This document shows, piece after piece, positions 1-9,137 of a stretch of 51,536 nucleotides of DNA (position 1 is its first letter; each line of letters starts with the position of its first letter). The DNA comes from Arthrobacter nitrophenolicus (GTDB lineage Bacteria > Actinomycetota > Actinomycetes > Actinomycetales > Micrococcaceae), in assembly GCF_000332815.1 (NCBI RefSeq), contig NZ_AOFD01000030.1, positions 1 through 51,536 of the forward strand. The letters run 5' to 3'. A model generated the notes under the pieces. The model saw only the letters and a program-made list of their open reading frames with translations. It was not told the origin of the DNA and ran no database searches. Made by a program: the position numbers and the translations under genes.

Positions 1-1
1 G

Positions 2-637
2 GCCGCAGTGGACCTCGGCCCGGGCGGCGCCGGTACCGGCGAAGCATGGCTGGACCTCTGCGCCGGCCCCGGCGGCAAGGCCTCCCTGCTGGGCGCCCTT
101 GCCCGGGAACGCGGAGCCACCCTGCTGGCCAACGAGCCGGCCCCGCACCGCGCCAAGCTCGTCAGCCAGGCGCTGTCCGCAGTACCGGGGGACACGTGGC
201 AGGTCCGCACCGGCGACGGCCGCGAGGTCGGTGCCGAGCAGCCGGAGTCCTACCATCGGGTCCTGGTGGACGTTCCCTGCAGCGGCCTCGGCGCGCTCCG
301 GCGCCGGCCCGAGTCCCGCTGGCGCAGGTCACCGAAGGACCTGACGGACCTTGCACCCCTGCAGCGCGAACTCCTTGCCTCGGCACTGGCCGCCGTCCGG
401 CCCGGGGGAGTGGTGGCATACGTGACGTGCTCGCCCCATCCTGCTGAGACCAAGGCCGTGGTGGCGGATGCCCTCCGCAAGCGCGACGACCTTGAGCTCC
501 TGGACGCCGGAGCTGCCCTCGACGCTGTCAGCCTGACCGGAGATCTGGGCGCCGGCTACGAATCCACGGCGCAGCTCTGGCCGCACATCCACGGCACCGA
601 CGCCATGTTCCTGGCCCTCATCCACAAGAAGGCCTGA
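2..637 (+). CDS. rsmB: 16S rRNA m5C967 methyltransferase RsmB, C-terminal part
   Basis: The open frame enters from the left edge, so only the last ~211 residues are present and the NusB-like N-terminal RNA-binding domain is off the window. What remains is the SAM-dependent methyltransferase fold: motif I DLCAGPGGKA binds SAM, DVPCSGLGALRRRPES carries one conserved cysteine, and VTCSPHPAET carries the other; the RsmB/NSUN family uses two cysteines for C5 methylation of cytosine in 16S rRNA. The frame ends with TGA at 635-637. The next gene, rpe, lies about 100 bases downstream on the same strand, as in other actinobacteria. Confidence 0.9.
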   Translation, partial: AAVDLGPGGAGTGEAWLDLCAGPGGKASLLGALARERGATLLANEPAPHRAKLVSQALSAVPGDTWQVRTGDGREVGAEQPESYHRVLVDVPCSGLGALRRRPESRWRRSPKDLTDLAPLQRELLASALAAVRPGGVVAYVTCSPHPAETKAVVADALRKRDDLELLDAGAALDAVSLTGDLGAGYESTAQLWPHIHGTDAMFLALIHKKA

Positions 638-739
638 TCCGCAAGAAGGCCTGACCCGGCGCAACCGCGGCAGTGGCTGCCTCAAGCCGGGCACGCCCCC
701 TGACCGACTCCTCCACCAGAACCAGTGAAAGGCATCCCC

Positions 740-1417
740 GTGACGCAATGCTGCATCAACCCGAGCATCCTCTCCGCCGACTTCGTCAACCTCGAGGCTG
801 AACTGCAGCGCATTAGCAATGCCGACGCCGTGCACGTGGACGTGATGGACAACCACTTCGTGCCCAACCTGACCATCGGGCTCCCCGTGGTGCAGCGCAT
901 CCAGGCCGTCAGCCCGGTGCCGCTGGACGCGCACCTCATGATCGCCGATGCCGACCGTTGGGCGCCCGGATTCGCCGACGCCGGCCTGGCCTCGGTCACG
1001 TTCCACGCCGAGGCGTCCATCGCCCCGGTGAAGCTTGCCCGCGAACTCCGCAGCAGGGGCTCCAAGGCCGGGATGGCGCTGCGGCCCGCCACGCCGGTGG
1101 AGCCCTACCTGGACATGCTGCCCGAACTGGACATGCTGCTGATCATGACGGTGGAACCCGGCTTTGGCGGCCAGGCGTTCCTGGACATCACGCTGCCCAA
1201 GATCCGCCGGGCAAGGGCGGCCATCGATGGTTCGGGAGTGGGCGTGGCCATCCAGGTGGATGGCGGGATCACGGAGGAGACCATCACGCGTGCAGCGGAA
1301 GCCGGGGCCAACGTCTTCGTGGCCGGTTCCGCCGTCTACGGTGCCGACGATCCCGCTGCCGCCATCGACAGGCTGCGGGAAAAGGGCGCGCGGACGTTAC
1401 GCTCGGCGACGGAATAA
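740..1417 (+). CDS. rpe: Ribulose-phosphate 3-epimerase
   Basis: Interconverts ribulose 5-phosphate and xylulose 5-phosphate in the pentose phosphate pathway. The TIM-barrel signatures are clear: NPSILSADF at the N-terminus, [34 protein letters not shown] (phosphate loop) and VDGGI; the His/Asp metal ligands of the family are present. A GTG at 725 is in frame, but GTG at 740 is preferred: a purine-rich site (gaaagg, about 728-733) is well spaced for it, and the product (225 residues, starting [11 protein letters not shown]) has the usual family length. Rpe makes ribulose 5-phosphate, a riboflavin precursor, which fits its place before the rib operon. Confidence 0.93.
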   Translation: MTQCCINPSILSADFVNLEAELQRISNADAVHVDVMDNHFVPNLTIGLPVVQRIQAVSPVPLDAHLMIADADRWAPGFADAGLASVTFHAEASIAPVKLARELRSRGSKAGMALRPATPVEPYLDMLPELDMLLIMTVEPGFGGQAFLDITLPKIRRARAAIDGSGVGVAIQVDGGITEETITRAAEAGANVFVAGSAVYGADDPAAAIDRLREKGARTLRSATE

Positions 1418-1460
1418 CAGGGCACCCCATTCTGTTGTGGCACAATAACAAAACACATAC

Positions 1461-1604
1461 GTGCTCCGGGGTCGGTGTAAGTCCGAACCGGCGGTGACAG
1501 TCCGCGACCCGCGAGCCGGTGCTTCTCCCAGGAGAAGGCCCGGCGGACGGTTGAACCGGTGAAATTCCGGTACCGACAGTTAAAGTCTGGATGAGAGAAG
1601 CACG
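1461..1604 (+). promoter_or_regulatory. FMN riboswitch (RFN element)
   Basis: The P1 stem is gtgct (1461-1465) paired with agcac (1599-1603). Between them are the RFN hallmarks: the GGGGTCGGTG and CCGAACCGGCGGTGACAG blocks, CCCGCGAGCC, a variable hairpin (cttctcccaggagaag), and the 3' part with GGTGAAATTCCGGTACCGACAG, AAAGTCTGGATG and AGAGAAG. It lies 180 bases before ribD on the same strand. FMN binding is expected to shut down expression of the rib operon, by termination or by blocking initiation; no clear U-rich terminator follows, which favours translational control. Confidence 0.95.
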
Positions 1605-1700
1605 TACAGCTGTATCTGCAGGGCCGTGCGGTCCCGCAGCGTTCTGCTGTCGTATACCCCCGGAGCCATCGCGGTTCGAAAGGGAAGGAACGACGCAGGA

Positions 1701-1787
1701 ATGAACCCCATGCGATGGCTCTTTGATGATGCCGAAACTGCCGCTGCCTCCGCAGCTGCCACCACGAGTCCAGCGGTCACCGCATGA
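1701..1787 (+). CDS. Small leader ORF between the FMN riboswitch and ribD
   Basis: ATG at 1701 opens a 28-codon frame (begins MNPMRWLFDDAETAAASAAA, then TTSPAVTA) ending in a TGA that overlaps the ribD ATG as ATGA (1784-1787). A purine-rich stretch (aagggaaggaa, ~1680-1690) could serve as ribosome binding site. By contrast, the bases before the ribD ATG show no convincing Shine-Dalgarno sequence. The arrangement suggests that ribD translation is coupled to this leader peptide, so that the riboswitch may control the operon through access to the leader ORF. No homologous protein is recognised; the peptide sequence itself may be unimportant. Confidence 0.5.
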   Translation: MNPMRWLFDDAETAAASAAATTSPAVTA

Positions 1788-2986
1788 CGGTCAGCAACCC
1801 GCCGTCTGCGCTGCCCTTTACCTCCGGCCGGCCAGTGGCCGGCCACATGGCAGGACACCCGGACCTCCGGCCGGCCAGCGGGACCGTCACAGCCTTCACT
1901 CCCGCCGAAACCTCCGCCATGGAGGCTGCGCTCGAAGCAGCCCTGCAGGGGCCGCGGGGGGCAAACCCGCTGGTGGGCGCCGTCGTAATTGGTCCTGACG
2001 GGCTCCCGCTGGTCACCGGATACCACCGCGGCGCCGGAACGGCCCATGCCGAAGCCGACGCAATCGCGCAGGCGAAGGCCGCCGGGCTGGACCTGGCCGG
2101 CTGCAGCATGGTGGTCACACTGGAGCCCTGCGACCACGTGGGCCGCACCGGACCCTGCACCGAGGCGATCATTGCCGCCGGCATCACGGACGTGGTGTAT
2201 GCCGTCGATGATCCCCACGATCCCGCCGCCGGCGGGGCAGCCACCCTGCGCAATGCCGGCGTGCGCGTCCGCAGCGGCCTGGGGGCCGAGGAAGCACTGG
2301 ACCTGAACCGGCGATGGTTTGAGGCAGTGGCCGCAAAACGCCCTTTCGTGACTCTCCATATCGCGCAGACCCTCGACGGCCGCATCGCCGCCGAGGACGG
2401 CACCAGCCAGTGGATCTCCAGCCCGGAATCACTGGCTGACAACCACGCCATCCGTGGCCGCATCGATGCCATCCTGGTGGGCACCCAGACGGTGCTCGTG
2501 GACAACCCCCGGCTGACCGCCCGGGACCCGCAGGGGGTGCCGGCCGCGAAGCAGCCCGTCCGCGCCGTCATGGGGCTCCGGGAGATTCCGGCCGACGCCG
2601 CCATCCGCGGGGAAGACGGCCTCGCCGTCCATCTGCCCACCCGGGATGCCCACGATGCGCTGTCCCTGCTGTACGCCTCCGGCTCCCGGCACGTCATGGT
2701 GGAGGGGGGTTCCCGCATCCTCAGTGCCTTCCTCACGGCAGGTCTCGTCGACGAACTCGTCGTCTACCTGGCCCCCACGCTGCTGGGCTCGGGAACTCCC
2801 GCCCTCAACGGATTGGGCATCACCAGCCTTCCCGATGCCCAGCAGTGGGAATGGGACCCGTCCGACGGCGGCGCCGTGCGCACGCTGGGCCGTGACCTTC
2901 GACTCCACTTACGACCGCAACGTTCTGTTGCCCTTGATCCACAACCGTCCCGCCACAGCGCGGAGCAAGCCCAGGGAGGCCACTGA
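1784..2986 (+). CDS. ribD: Bifunctional riboflavin deaminase/reductase RibD
   Basis: Catalyses the deamination and side-chain reduction steps that turn the GTP cyclohydrolase II product into 5-amino-6-ribitylamino-uracil phosphate. The N-terminal cytidine-deaminase-like domain has the zinc signature HAEADAIAQA and TLEPCDHVGRTGPC; the C-terminal reductase domain starts near VTLHIAQTLDGRIAAEDGTSQWISS. The enzyme has 400 residues, with an N-terminal extension of about 40 residues before the usual FTPAE start and a short tail rich in Gln/His. ATG overlaps the stop of a 28-codon leader ORF, and its TGA overlaps the ribE ATG by one base, so the operon is tightly coupled. Confidence 0.95.
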   Translation: MTVSNPPSALPFTSGRPVAGHMAGHPDLRPASGTVTAFTPAETSAMEAALEAALQGPRGANPLVGAVVIGPDGLPLVTGYHRGAGTAHAEADAIAQAKAAGLDLAGCSMVVTLEPCDHVGRTGPCTEAIIAAGITDVVYAVDDPHDPAAGGAATLRNAGVRVRSGLGAEEALDLNRRWFEAVAAKRPFVTLHIAQTLDGRIAAEDGTSQWISSPESLADNHAIRGRIDAILVGTQTVLVDNPRLTARDPQGVPAAKQPVRAVMGLREIPADAAIRGEDGLAVHLPTRDAHDALSLLYASGSRHVMVEGGSRILSAFLTAGLVDELVVYLAPTLLGSGTPALNGLGITSLPDAQQWEWDPSDGGAVRTLGRDLRLHLRPQRSVALDPQPSRHSAEQAQGGH

Positions 2987-3624
2987 TGTTTACAGGAATT
3001 ATTGCCGAACAAGGGCACGTGGTGTCCGTTGACCGGGACGGCGATACCAGCGCCACCATCCGGCTCCACGCACCCGGCACCACCGAGGGCCTTGCCCTGG
3101 GCGGCTCGATCGCAGTCAACGGCGTCTGCCTCACGGCCACCGAAATCAACGGCAAGGAGTTCAGCGTGGACGTCATGGGGGAAACCCTGGTCCGCAGCAC
3201 CACCGGTGAGCTGGCCCCCGGCGACTCCGTCAACCTGGAACGCTGCGTTCCGGCCGGCGGACGGCTGGACGGCCACGTTGTCCAGGGACACGTGGACGGC
3301 GTAGGTGTGCTCCTGGAGCGCGAGCCGCTGGGCAACTGGGAGCGGCTGCGGTTCGGCGTGCCGGCAAACCTTGCCCGCTACATCGCGGAAAAGGGCTCCA
3401 TTGCCATTGACGGCGTGTCCCTCACCGTGACGGCCGTGAGCGACGCAGCGGAAGCGGAGCCGTGGTTTGAAGTCGGGCTCATCCCCACCACCCTGGCTGA
3501 GACAGGCCTGGGCGCCAAGCAGGCCGGCAGCCGCGTCAACCTGGAGGTGGATGTGCTTGCCAAATACACCGAGCGCCTCCTGGCCTTCCGCGATTCCTCC
3601 GCACCCGCCGGCGGTGCACTGTGA
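2986..3624 (+). CDS. ribE: Riboflavin synthase, alpha subunit
   Basis: Dismutates two 6,7-dimethyl-8-ribityllumazines to riboflavin. The protein begins [10 protein letters not shown], the invariant start of the family, and has two lumazine-binding repeats: VNGVCLTA with [16 protein letters not shown] in the first half, and [11 protein letters not shown] with [11 protein letters not shown] in the second, within 212 residues. TGA-ATG overlap with ribD upstream (TGATG) and GTGA overlap with ribB downstream indicate translational coupling. Confidence 0.96.
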   Translation: MFTGIIAEQGHVVSVDRDGDTSATIRLHAPGTTEGLALGGSIAVNGVCLTATEINGKEFSVDVMGETLVRSTTGELAPGDSVNLERCVPAGGRLDGHVVQGHVDGVGVLLEREPLGNWERLRFGVPANLARYIAEKGSIAIDGVSLTVTAVSDAAEAEPWFEVGLIPTTLAETGLGAKQAGSRVNLEVDVLAKYTERLLAFRDSSAPAGGAL

Positions 3625-4379
3625 ACGCCGCCGTCCGGCTGAAGCCGGAAACAGGGGCGCCTGAAGCCGTGGCACCGGAAACCGTCCTCGGAGGCGTCGC
3701 AGGACACGGGCATGTCCTGGATTCCATCGAAACGGCCGTCCGTGCCATCGCGGCCGGGAAACCTGTCCTCGTGGTGGACAACGAGGACAGGGAAAACGAA
3801 GGCGACATCATCTTCGCGGCCCAGCACGCCACACCGGCGCTGATGGGCTGGACCATCAGGTACAGCTCCGGGGTCATCTGCGTCCCGCTGTCCGGCGAAC
3901 GGGCCGACGCCCTCGCGCTGCCTCCCATGGTGGCAGTCAACGAGGACGCCAAGGGCACCGCCTACACAGTTTCCTGCGACGCCGCCGTTGGCGTCAGCAC
4001 GGGAATCTCCGCCACGGACCGCGCCCTTACCGCGCGCGTCCTGGCCGACCCGCAGGCCGGGCCGGCCTCGGTCACCCGTCCGGGGCATATTTTTCCGCTC
4101 CGGGCAGTTGACGGAGGTGTGCGGGAACGACCCGGCCACACAGAGGCCGCGGTGGACCTGTGCCGCCTCGCAGGCCTGGAGCCCGTGGGCGTCATCGCCG
4201 AAGTGGTGTATGACGACGGCGAGATGATGCGCCTGGACGGCCTTCGGACGTTCGCGGCGGAGCATGGCTGCCCCCTGATTTCCATCGAAGATCTGGTGGG
4301 GTACCTTGCAACCGGGGCGGGGGATGCTCCGGAGCACGGAGTACGGCCTGCACCGGCCGGGGAGAAGGAGGAACGATGA
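3621..4379 (+). CDS. ribB: 3,4-dihydroxy-2-butanone 4-phosphate synthase
   Basis: Converts ribulose 5-phosphate to the four-carbon precursor of the lumazine ring. The metal-binding signature [15 protein letters not shown] is present, followed by [47 protein letters not shown] and [15 protein letters not shown]. It is 252 residues long and ends in a short linker ([15 protein letters not shown]). In many actinobacteria this domain is fused to GTP cyclohydrolase II; here the two are separate overlapping genes (ATGA at 4376-4379). GTG start at 3621 overlaps the ribE stop. Confidence 0.95.
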   Translation: MNAAVRLKPETGAPEAVAPETVLGGVAGHGHVLDSIETAVRAIAAGKPVLVVDNEDRENEGDIIFAAQHATPALMGWTIRYSSGVICVPLSGERADALALPPMVAVNEDAKGTAYTVSCDAAVGVSTGISATDRALTARVLADPQAGPASVTRPGHIFPLRAVDGGVRERPGHTEAAVDLCRLAGLEPVGVIAEVVYDDGEMMRLDGLRTFAAEHGCPLISIEDLVGYLATGAGDAPEHGVRPAPAGEKEER

Positions 4380-5119
4380 CGGCATCTGCGGCCAGCAACG
4401 GCCACCAGGATGGCCACCACCAGGACGCCCACCACAGCGGGCGGACCGGCAGCGGGGTTGTGCCCCATCCTGTCAGCGGCGGCCCGATCGTGCAGCTGCC
4501 CACAGCCTTCGGCGACTTCGTGGCACAGGCCTGGACGGACCTGGCCACCGGTGTTGAACACCTGGCCGTCAGTTCCCCCAACCCGCCCGGCGACGGCAAG
4601 GCCCCGCTGGTCAGGCTGCACTCCGAATGCCTCACCGGCGACGTCTTCGGCTCCTACCGCTGCGATTGCGGCGAGCAGCTCGCCTACGCCCTGGAGCTGA
4701 TCCATGAACAAGGCGGAACCCTGCTGTACCTCCGCGGCCAGGAGGGCCGCGGCATCGGCCTGGCCAACAAGATCAAGGCCTACGCACTGCAGGAGGCGGG
4801 GTTCGACACTGTCGAAGCCAACGAGCAGCTGGGACTGCCCATTGACGCACGGTCCTACAACGCCGCCGCCCAGGTCCTCGCCGAAATGGGCCTGCACGAG
4901 GTCCGCCTGCTGAGCAACAACCCGGACAAGCAGAACCGGCTGGCCAGGGCAGGCGTGAAGGTGGTGGAAATGGTTCCCACCGAGGTGCCTTCCCGCGACC
5001 AGAACATCCGCTACCTGCAGACCAAGAAGGACCGGATGGAGCACCGCCTCCTCCTGGACACGCACGTCGCACCCGTGCCCGTCACCACCCCGAACACCCT
5101 CATCCACGAACAAGACTGA
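4376..5119 (+). CDS. ribA: GTP cyclohydrolase II
   Basis: Opens the imidazole ring of GTP, the first committed step from GTP to riboflavin. The zinc ligands appear in [32 protein letters not shown] is the substrate-binding/catalytic loop, and LLSNNPDK is typical of the family. The product is 247 residues, of which the first ~40 are a low-complexity, His/Gly-rich extension ([15 protein letters not shown]) that resembles a former inter-domain linker. A very good Shine-Dalgarno (ggagaaggagg) inside the end of ribB precedes the ATG, so the ribB/ribA split looks genuine and is not a frameshift. Confidence 0.94.
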   Translation: MTASAASNGHQDGHHQDAHHSGRTGSGVVPHPVSGGPIVQLPTAFGDFVAQAWTDLATGVEHLAVSSPNPPGDGKAPLVRLHSECLTGDVFGSYRCDCGEQLAYALELIHEQGGTLLYLRGQEGRGIGLANKIKAYALQEAGFDTVEANEQLGLPIDARSYNAAAQVLAEMGLHEVRLLSNNPDKQNRLARAGVKVVEMVPTEVPSRDQNIRYLQTKKDRMEHRLLLDTHVAPVPVTTPNTLIHEQD

Positions 5120-5136
5120 ACGGAAACAACGTACCT

Positions 5137-5625
5137 ATGAGCGGACACGGCGCCCCCGACATCGACCTCAGCACCCTGAGCCCGGCCGAAACTTCCCAGC
5201 TGCGGCTGGCCATCGTGGCAGCCAGCTGGCACACCCAGATCATGGACGGACTCCTCGACGGGGCCCTCCGCGCCGCCAAGGACGCCGGCATCAGCGAGCC
5301 CACCGTCCTGCGCGTTCCCGGCAGCTTCGAGCTTCCCGTTGCCGCCGCCCGGCTCGCACCGCACTTCGACGCCGTGGTGGCGCTCGGCGTCGTCATCCGC
5401 GGCGGTACCCCGCACTTTGACTACGTCTGCCAGGCCGCGACGTCGGGACTCACCGACGTCAGCGTGAACACCGGCGTGCCGGTGGGCTTCGGTGTCCTTA
5501 CCTGCGACACCGAACAGCAGGGCCTGGACCGCGCCGGCCTGCCGGGCTCCAAGGAAGACAAGGGCCACGAGGCGGTCACCGCGGCGCTGGCCACCGCCGT
5601 CGTCCTCAAGCAGTACAAAAACTAA
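5137..5625 (+). CDS. ribH: 6,7-dimethyl-8-ribityllumazine synthase
   Basis: Condenses 5-amino-6-ribitylaminouracil with the RibB product. Recognised by [60 protein letters not shown] and a C-terminal [16 protein letters not shown] helix; 162 residues is the normal size. It closes the riboflavin operon and is followed by a strong hairpin (5638-5678). Confidence 0.96.
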   Translation: MSGHGAPDIDLSTLSPAETSQLRLAIVAASWHTQIMDGLLDGALRAAKDAGISEPTVLRVPGSFELPVAAARLAPHFDAVVALGVVIRGGTPHFDYVCQAATSGLTDVSVNTGVPVGFGVLTCDTEQQGLDRAGLPGSKEDKGHEAVTAALATAVVLKQYKN

Positions 5626-5637
5626 ACGGACCGCAGG

Positions 5638-5678
5638 ATGGCGGGCGCGTGTGTGATCCCTCACATCGCGCCCGTCAT
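5638..5678 (+). terminator. Long GC-rich hairpin after the rib operon
   Basis: Left arm 5638-5656 (ATGGCGGGCGCGTGTGTGA) pairs with 5661-5678 (TCACATCGCGCCCGTCAT) around a tccc loop, with one or two imperfections. There is no U-tract, so it would be a Rho-independent terminator only in the loose actinobacterial sense, or an mRNA-end stabiliser. It separates ribH from hisE. Confidence 0.5.
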
Positions 5679-5728
5679 GCTACGGCCCGGGAAGCGCCCT
5701 CCGGCCCGCAGCAAGTAGGCTGGAGGGT

Positions 5729-5992
5729 GTGAAGAATTTCGAGACGCTGTTCGCTGAGCTCAGCGAGAAGGCAGCCACCCGCCCGGAAGGCTCCCGCACC
5801 GTCGCTGAGTTGGAGTCCGGTGTTCACGGCATCGGCAAGAAAGTCGTTGAGGAAGCAGCCGAAGTATGGATGGCTGCCGAATATGAATCCGACGAAGCCG
5901 CGGCCGAGGAAATCTCCCAGTTGCTGTACCACCTGCAGGTCCTGATGCTCGCCAAAGGCCTGACCCTGGAAGACGTCTACAAGCATCTGTAG
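5729..5992 (+). CDS. hisE: Phosphoribosyl-ATP pyrophosphatase
   Basis: Hydrolyses phosphoribosyl-ATP to phosphoribosyl-AMP, step two of histidine synthesis. At 87 residues it has the usual size, with the all-alpha MazG-like core: [15 protein letters not shown] (the metal-binding EExxE-type helix) and [20 protein letters not shown] start at 5729 is preceded by the purine-rich gctggaggg. The next step's enzyme (hisI) lies about 2.6 kb further on, and hisG follows directly. Confidence 0.94.
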   Translation: MKNFETLFAELSEKAATRPEGSRTVAELESGVHGIGKKVVEEAAEVWMAAEYESDEAAAEEISQLLYHLQVLMLAKGLTLEDVYKHL

Positions 5993-6083
5993 CCACCGGC
6001 CCGGCGCGCTTCCCGCCGCCGTGCTCCCTGTGGCCTGCACTGCCTGAACACCCAGACCTTCCAATCCAGAAAGAACATCCCCC

Positions 6084-6943
6084 ATGCTGCGAGTAGCCGT
6101 CCCGAACAAGGGATCCCTGTCCGAAGCCGCCTCCGCCATGCTGTCCGAAGCCGGATACCGCCAGCGCCGCGATACCCGTGAGCTGGTCATGGTGGACCCG
6201 GACAACGACATCGAGTTCTTCTTCCTCCGTCCCCGCGACATTGCGGTGTACGTGGGTCAGGGAACGCTCGACGTCGGCATCACCGGACGGGACCTGCTGC
6301 TGGACGCGAGGTGGAGGCCGAAGAACTGCTTCCCCTCGGATTTGCCGCGTCCACCTTCCGCTTCGCCGGTCCGGTAGGCGACTTCTCCGCCGCCGAGGAA
6401 CTCGAGGGCAAGCGCCTCGCCACCAGCTACGACGGACTCCTCCGCGGCTACCTGGCTGAGCGCGGCATCAACGCCAAGGTGGTCCGCCTGGACGGCGCCG
6501 TGGAATCCTCCGTCCGGCTGGGCGTGGCCGACGCCATCGCCGACGTCGTGGAGACCGGCAACACCCTCAAGGCCGCCGGGATGGAAATCTTCGGCGAACC
6601 CATCCTCAAGTCCGAGGCTGTCCTGATCCGCCGCACCGGTGAAGGCGGCGCCGCCAACGGCACCGCCCGGGAAATCGACGTCCTCATCCGCCGCCTCCAG
6701 GGCGTCCTGGTGGCGCGGCAGTACGTCCTCATGGATTACGACATCCGCAAGGAACTCGTGGAGAAGGCCGCCGCGCTGACCCCCGGCCTGGAGTCGCCCA
6801 CGGTGTCGCCGCTGCGGGATTCGGACTGGGTGGCCGTCCGGTCCATGGTGCCCAAGAAGGAAACCAACCGGATCATGGATGAGCTGTACGACCTCGGCGC
6901 CCGTGCCATCCTGGTCAGCAGCATCCACGCCTGCCGCATCTGA
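6084..6943 (+). CDS. hisG: ATP phosphoribosyltransferase (frameshifted in this sequence)
   Basis: First enzyme of histidine biosynthesis, joining ATP and PRPP; feedback-inhibited by histidine in the family. The 5' frame starts [16 protein letters not shown] and runs through [12 protein letters not shown], then is lost. The second frame picks up at [21 protein letters not shown] and continues through the PRPP-binding [16 protein letters not shown] to the C-terminal regulatory domain, ending SSIHACRI. One missing base at about 6,309 (in gacgcgaggtgg) explains the break; restoring it gives ~286 residues, the long (HisZ-independent) form. Since this is a core biosynthetic gene with no other decay, sequencing error is more likely than a real mutation. 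Confidence 0.88.
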
Positions 6944-6992
6944 GCCCTTCCACCCAGCGCAGCAGGACCACCAAGATTTCCAGGAGTTTCCC

Positions 6993-7769
6993 ATGGCAGT
7001 AGCAGTACGCGTCATTCCCTGCCTTGACGTGGACGCCGGGCGCGTCGTCAAAGGTGTCAACTTCGAGGGCCTCCGCGACGCCGGCGACCCCGTGGAGCTG
7101 GCGCACCGCTACGACAACGCCGGTGCCGACGAACTGACGTTCCTTGACGTCACCGCCTCATCCGGCAACCGCGAAACCACCTTCGACGTGGTGCGCCGCA
7201 CCGCAGAGGAAGTGTTCATTCCGCTATGCGTGGGCGGCGGCGTCCGCGGCGTGGCCGAAGTGGACAAGCTGCTGCGCTACGGCGCGGACAAGGCTGCCAT
7301 CAATACCGCCGCGGTGGCGCGTCCGGACGTGATCGATGAAATCACCCGGCACTTCGGCTCGCAGGTCCTGGTCCTGTCCGTCGACGCCCGGCGCACCCGC
7401 CCGGGGTCGCAGCCCACGCCGTCGGGCTTCGAAGTGACCACCCACGGCGGCCGCACCGGCACCGGGATCGACGCCATCGAATGGGCGAGGGAAGCGGCGG
7501 ACCGGGGCGTGGGGGAGATCCTGCTGAACTCCATCGACGCCGACGGCACCAAGGACGGCTTCGACCTGGAGATGATCCGGGCCGTGCGCGCCGCCGTGAA
7601 GGTGCCGCTGATCGCCTCCGGCGGGGCCGGCGAGCCTGCACATTTCCCGCCGGCAGTGGCCGCGGGTGCCGATGCCGTACTGGCGGCCTCGATCTTCCAC
7701 TGGGGCCCGAACGACATGATGCACCAGGTCAAGGACGCCATCAGGGCCGCAGGCTTCGAAGTCCGCTAA
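6993..7769 (+). CDS. hisF: Imidazole glycerol phosphate synthase, cyclase subunit
   Basis: Takes ammonia from the HisH glutaminase and closes the imidazole ring, giving IGP and AICAR. The TIM barrel carries the expected [19 protein letters not shown] (catalytic Asp), [18 protein letters not shown]-type loop ([13 protein letters not shown]), VLSVDARR and [13 protein letters not shown] (second catalytic Asp), and GGAGEP near the end. ATG at 6993 gives 258 residues; SD-like ccaggag lies 6-12 bases upstream. hisH is not in the window. Confidence 0.95.
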   Translation: MAVAVRVIPCLDVDAGRVVKGVNFEGLRDAGDPVELAHRYDNAGADELTFLDVTASSGNRETTFDVVRRTAEEVFIPLCVGGGVRGVAEVDKLLRYGADKAAINTAAVARPDVIDEITRHFGSQVLVLSVDARRTRPGSQPTPSGFEVTTHGGRTGTGIDAIEWAREAADRGVGEILLNSIDADGTKDGFDLEMIRAVRAAVKVPLIASGGAGEPAHFPPAVAAGADAVLAASIFHWGPNDMMHQVKDAIRAAGFEVR

Positions 7770-7776
7770 AACCGTT

Positions 7777-7815
7777 GGTTGAGCTTGTCGAAACCGGATT
7801 TCGACAGGCTCAATC
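7777..7815. repeat. REP-like inverted repeat / bidirectional terminator
   Basis: GGTTGAGCTTGTCGAAA (7777-7793) and tttcgacaggctcaatc (7799-7815) form an imperfect 17-bp stem around a five-base loop, between the convergent ends of hisF and the minus-strand gene. The ttgagc-tgtcgaaa / tttcgaca-gctcaa pattern is a common palindromic intergenic element in Arthrobacter-like genomes (recalled, not searched). It probably ends transcription in both directions. Confidence 0.55.
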
Positions 7816-7826
7816 ACCGAATTCGG

Positions 7827-8470
7827 TTACAGCCCCACTTCGGCGGACTGGAGGAGCGCGACGGCGTCCGGCTGGCCCTCGAAGGTGACCAGGGCGTGGC
7901 GCGTGCGGCCGTGGGCGTGCATGAGCAGTTCTCCCGGCTCGCCGACGATGGCCACGGATACCGGCGCGCGCTTGGCGACGTGGCGGGGCCCCGACGGGCG
8001 CACCAGGACGATACCGAGGTCCACGCCGCGGTAGAGGATGGCGGCACGCTTAACCAGTTCATCCCAGAGGCGTCCGAGTAGGCCTCGTCCAAGGCCCGGG
8101 GCGCCCAACGGTCAACGGCCCGGCGGACATCCTCAGTGTGCACGAAGTATTCGATGAGGTTGGAGCTTTCGTCCAAGGCCTTGATTTTCATCGGCGAGAA
8201 TGCAGGCGGGCCCGACCGGAACGTGTTGACCAGCCGGGCGTAGTCCTCGGCAGTGGTCAACTTGGCCGCGAGGGCTGCCGTGGCCTGGTCCGAGGCTTTG
8301 GCCAGCCGCTTGATGATCAGGCCCAGCCCCACGGCGGCTTTGCGCTCCCGCAGGTAAAGGTGCGCGGCGAGATCCCTGGTACGCCAGCCCTTGCACAGCG
8401 TGGGCGCATCAGGACCGGCCGCAAGCAGGGTCTCGGCCAGGACTTCTCGGGACGGTTCGACGAAATGCAT
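7827..8470 (-). CDS. TIGR03085 / mycothiol-dependent maleylpyruvate-isomerase-type protein (frameshifted)
   Basis: The start [29 protein letters not shown], the [13 protein letters not shown] motif and [17 protein letters not shown] match the actinobacterial TIGR03085 family, built on a DinB/maleylpyruvate-isomerase helical bundle that can bind a metal through conserved histidines ([13 protein letters not shown]). The frame shifts at about 8,068-8,070 (minus strand gcc-tctggg, one C apparently lost) and resumes as [19 protein letters not shown]... to SAEVGL at 7827. Corrected length is ~214 residues. A start 24 codons further upstream is possible, but MHFVEP is the family start. The substrate is unknown. 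It is divergent from hisI and convergent with hisF. Confidence 0.75.
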
Positions 8471-8580
8471 CACTTGGAAAACTAGCACGACAGGCGCGAA
8501 GTTGGGCAGCTTCCCGGGCGCCGCTGGCGTGCCGTTGTTCACATCCGGAACGCTCCGCCGAAGGCACTAGACTTGACCTG

Positions 8581-9021
8581 ATGTCTGAGCAGCCCGCCCC
8601 CGCACAAACCACTGTCCAAGCCTCCGGTTCCGCCGTGCCCGGAAGCCCCGCCGCCGCTGACGCAGGCCCGCTCCCCGCGGAGCTGGCAGCCGCCCTGAAG
8701 CGGGACAGCGCAGGCCTGGTGGCCGCCGTGGTGCAGCAGTACGACACGAACGAGGTCCTGATGCTTGGCTGGATGGACGACGAGGCCCTCCACCGCACCA
8801 TGACCACGGGCCGCGTCACCTTCTACTCGCGCTCCCGCCAGGAGTACTGGCGCAAGGGGGACACGTCCGGGCACGTCCAGTGGGTGAAGTCCGTCGCCAT
8901 GGATTGCGACGGCGACGCACTGCTGGTGCGCGTGGACCAGGTGGGTGCCGCCTGCCACACCGGCACCCGCACCTGCTTCGACGGCAGGGAACTGAACGTC
9001 ACCACGGCCCAGGCGGTCTGA
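8581..9021 (+). CDS. hisI: Phosphoribosyl-AMP cyclohydrolase
   Basis: Third step of histidine synthesis, opening the adenine ring of PR-AMP. Conserved pieces are [58 protein letters not shown] (metal-binding Asp/Cys) and [10 protein letters not shown] (zinc ligands). It has 146 residues, including a ~30-residue Ala/Pro-rich N-terminal extension. trpE follows 116 bases downstream, the same arrangement as hisI-trpE in other actinobacteria. Confidence 0.95.
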   Translation: MSEQPAPAQTTVQASGSAVPGSPAAADAGPLPAELAAALKRDSAGLVAAVVQQYDTNEVLMLGWMDDEALHRTMTTGRVTFYSRSRQEYWRKGDTSGHVQWVKSVAMDCDGDALLVRVDQVGAACHTGTRTCFDGRELNVTTAQAV

Positions 9022-9137
9022 ACCGTACCGGCGGCCCTGCCGGCGTCCGCACAATAGCGGCAGCCGCGGCCCGCTGCAGGAAGAATTAAGGCGTCCGGCG
9101 TTGCCGGCCCTCACGAGAACAGGCGGAAACCATAGCC

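Noticed and set aside
5652..5665. TGTGA-tccc-TCACA resembles a CRP/GlxR-type site upstream of hisE.
   Set aside because: The spacer is four bases instead of six, and the match is the tip of a much longer hairpin (5638-5678), which explains it better.
6084..6943. hisG as a true pseudogene or as two separate genes.
   Set aside because: Both parts join into one standard protein by restoring a single base, and many other core genes here show the same kind of one-base loss.
9022..9137. A tryptophan attenuator or leader peptide before trpE.
   Set aside because: No short ORF with tandem Trp codons and no competing hairpins with a U-tract are visible.
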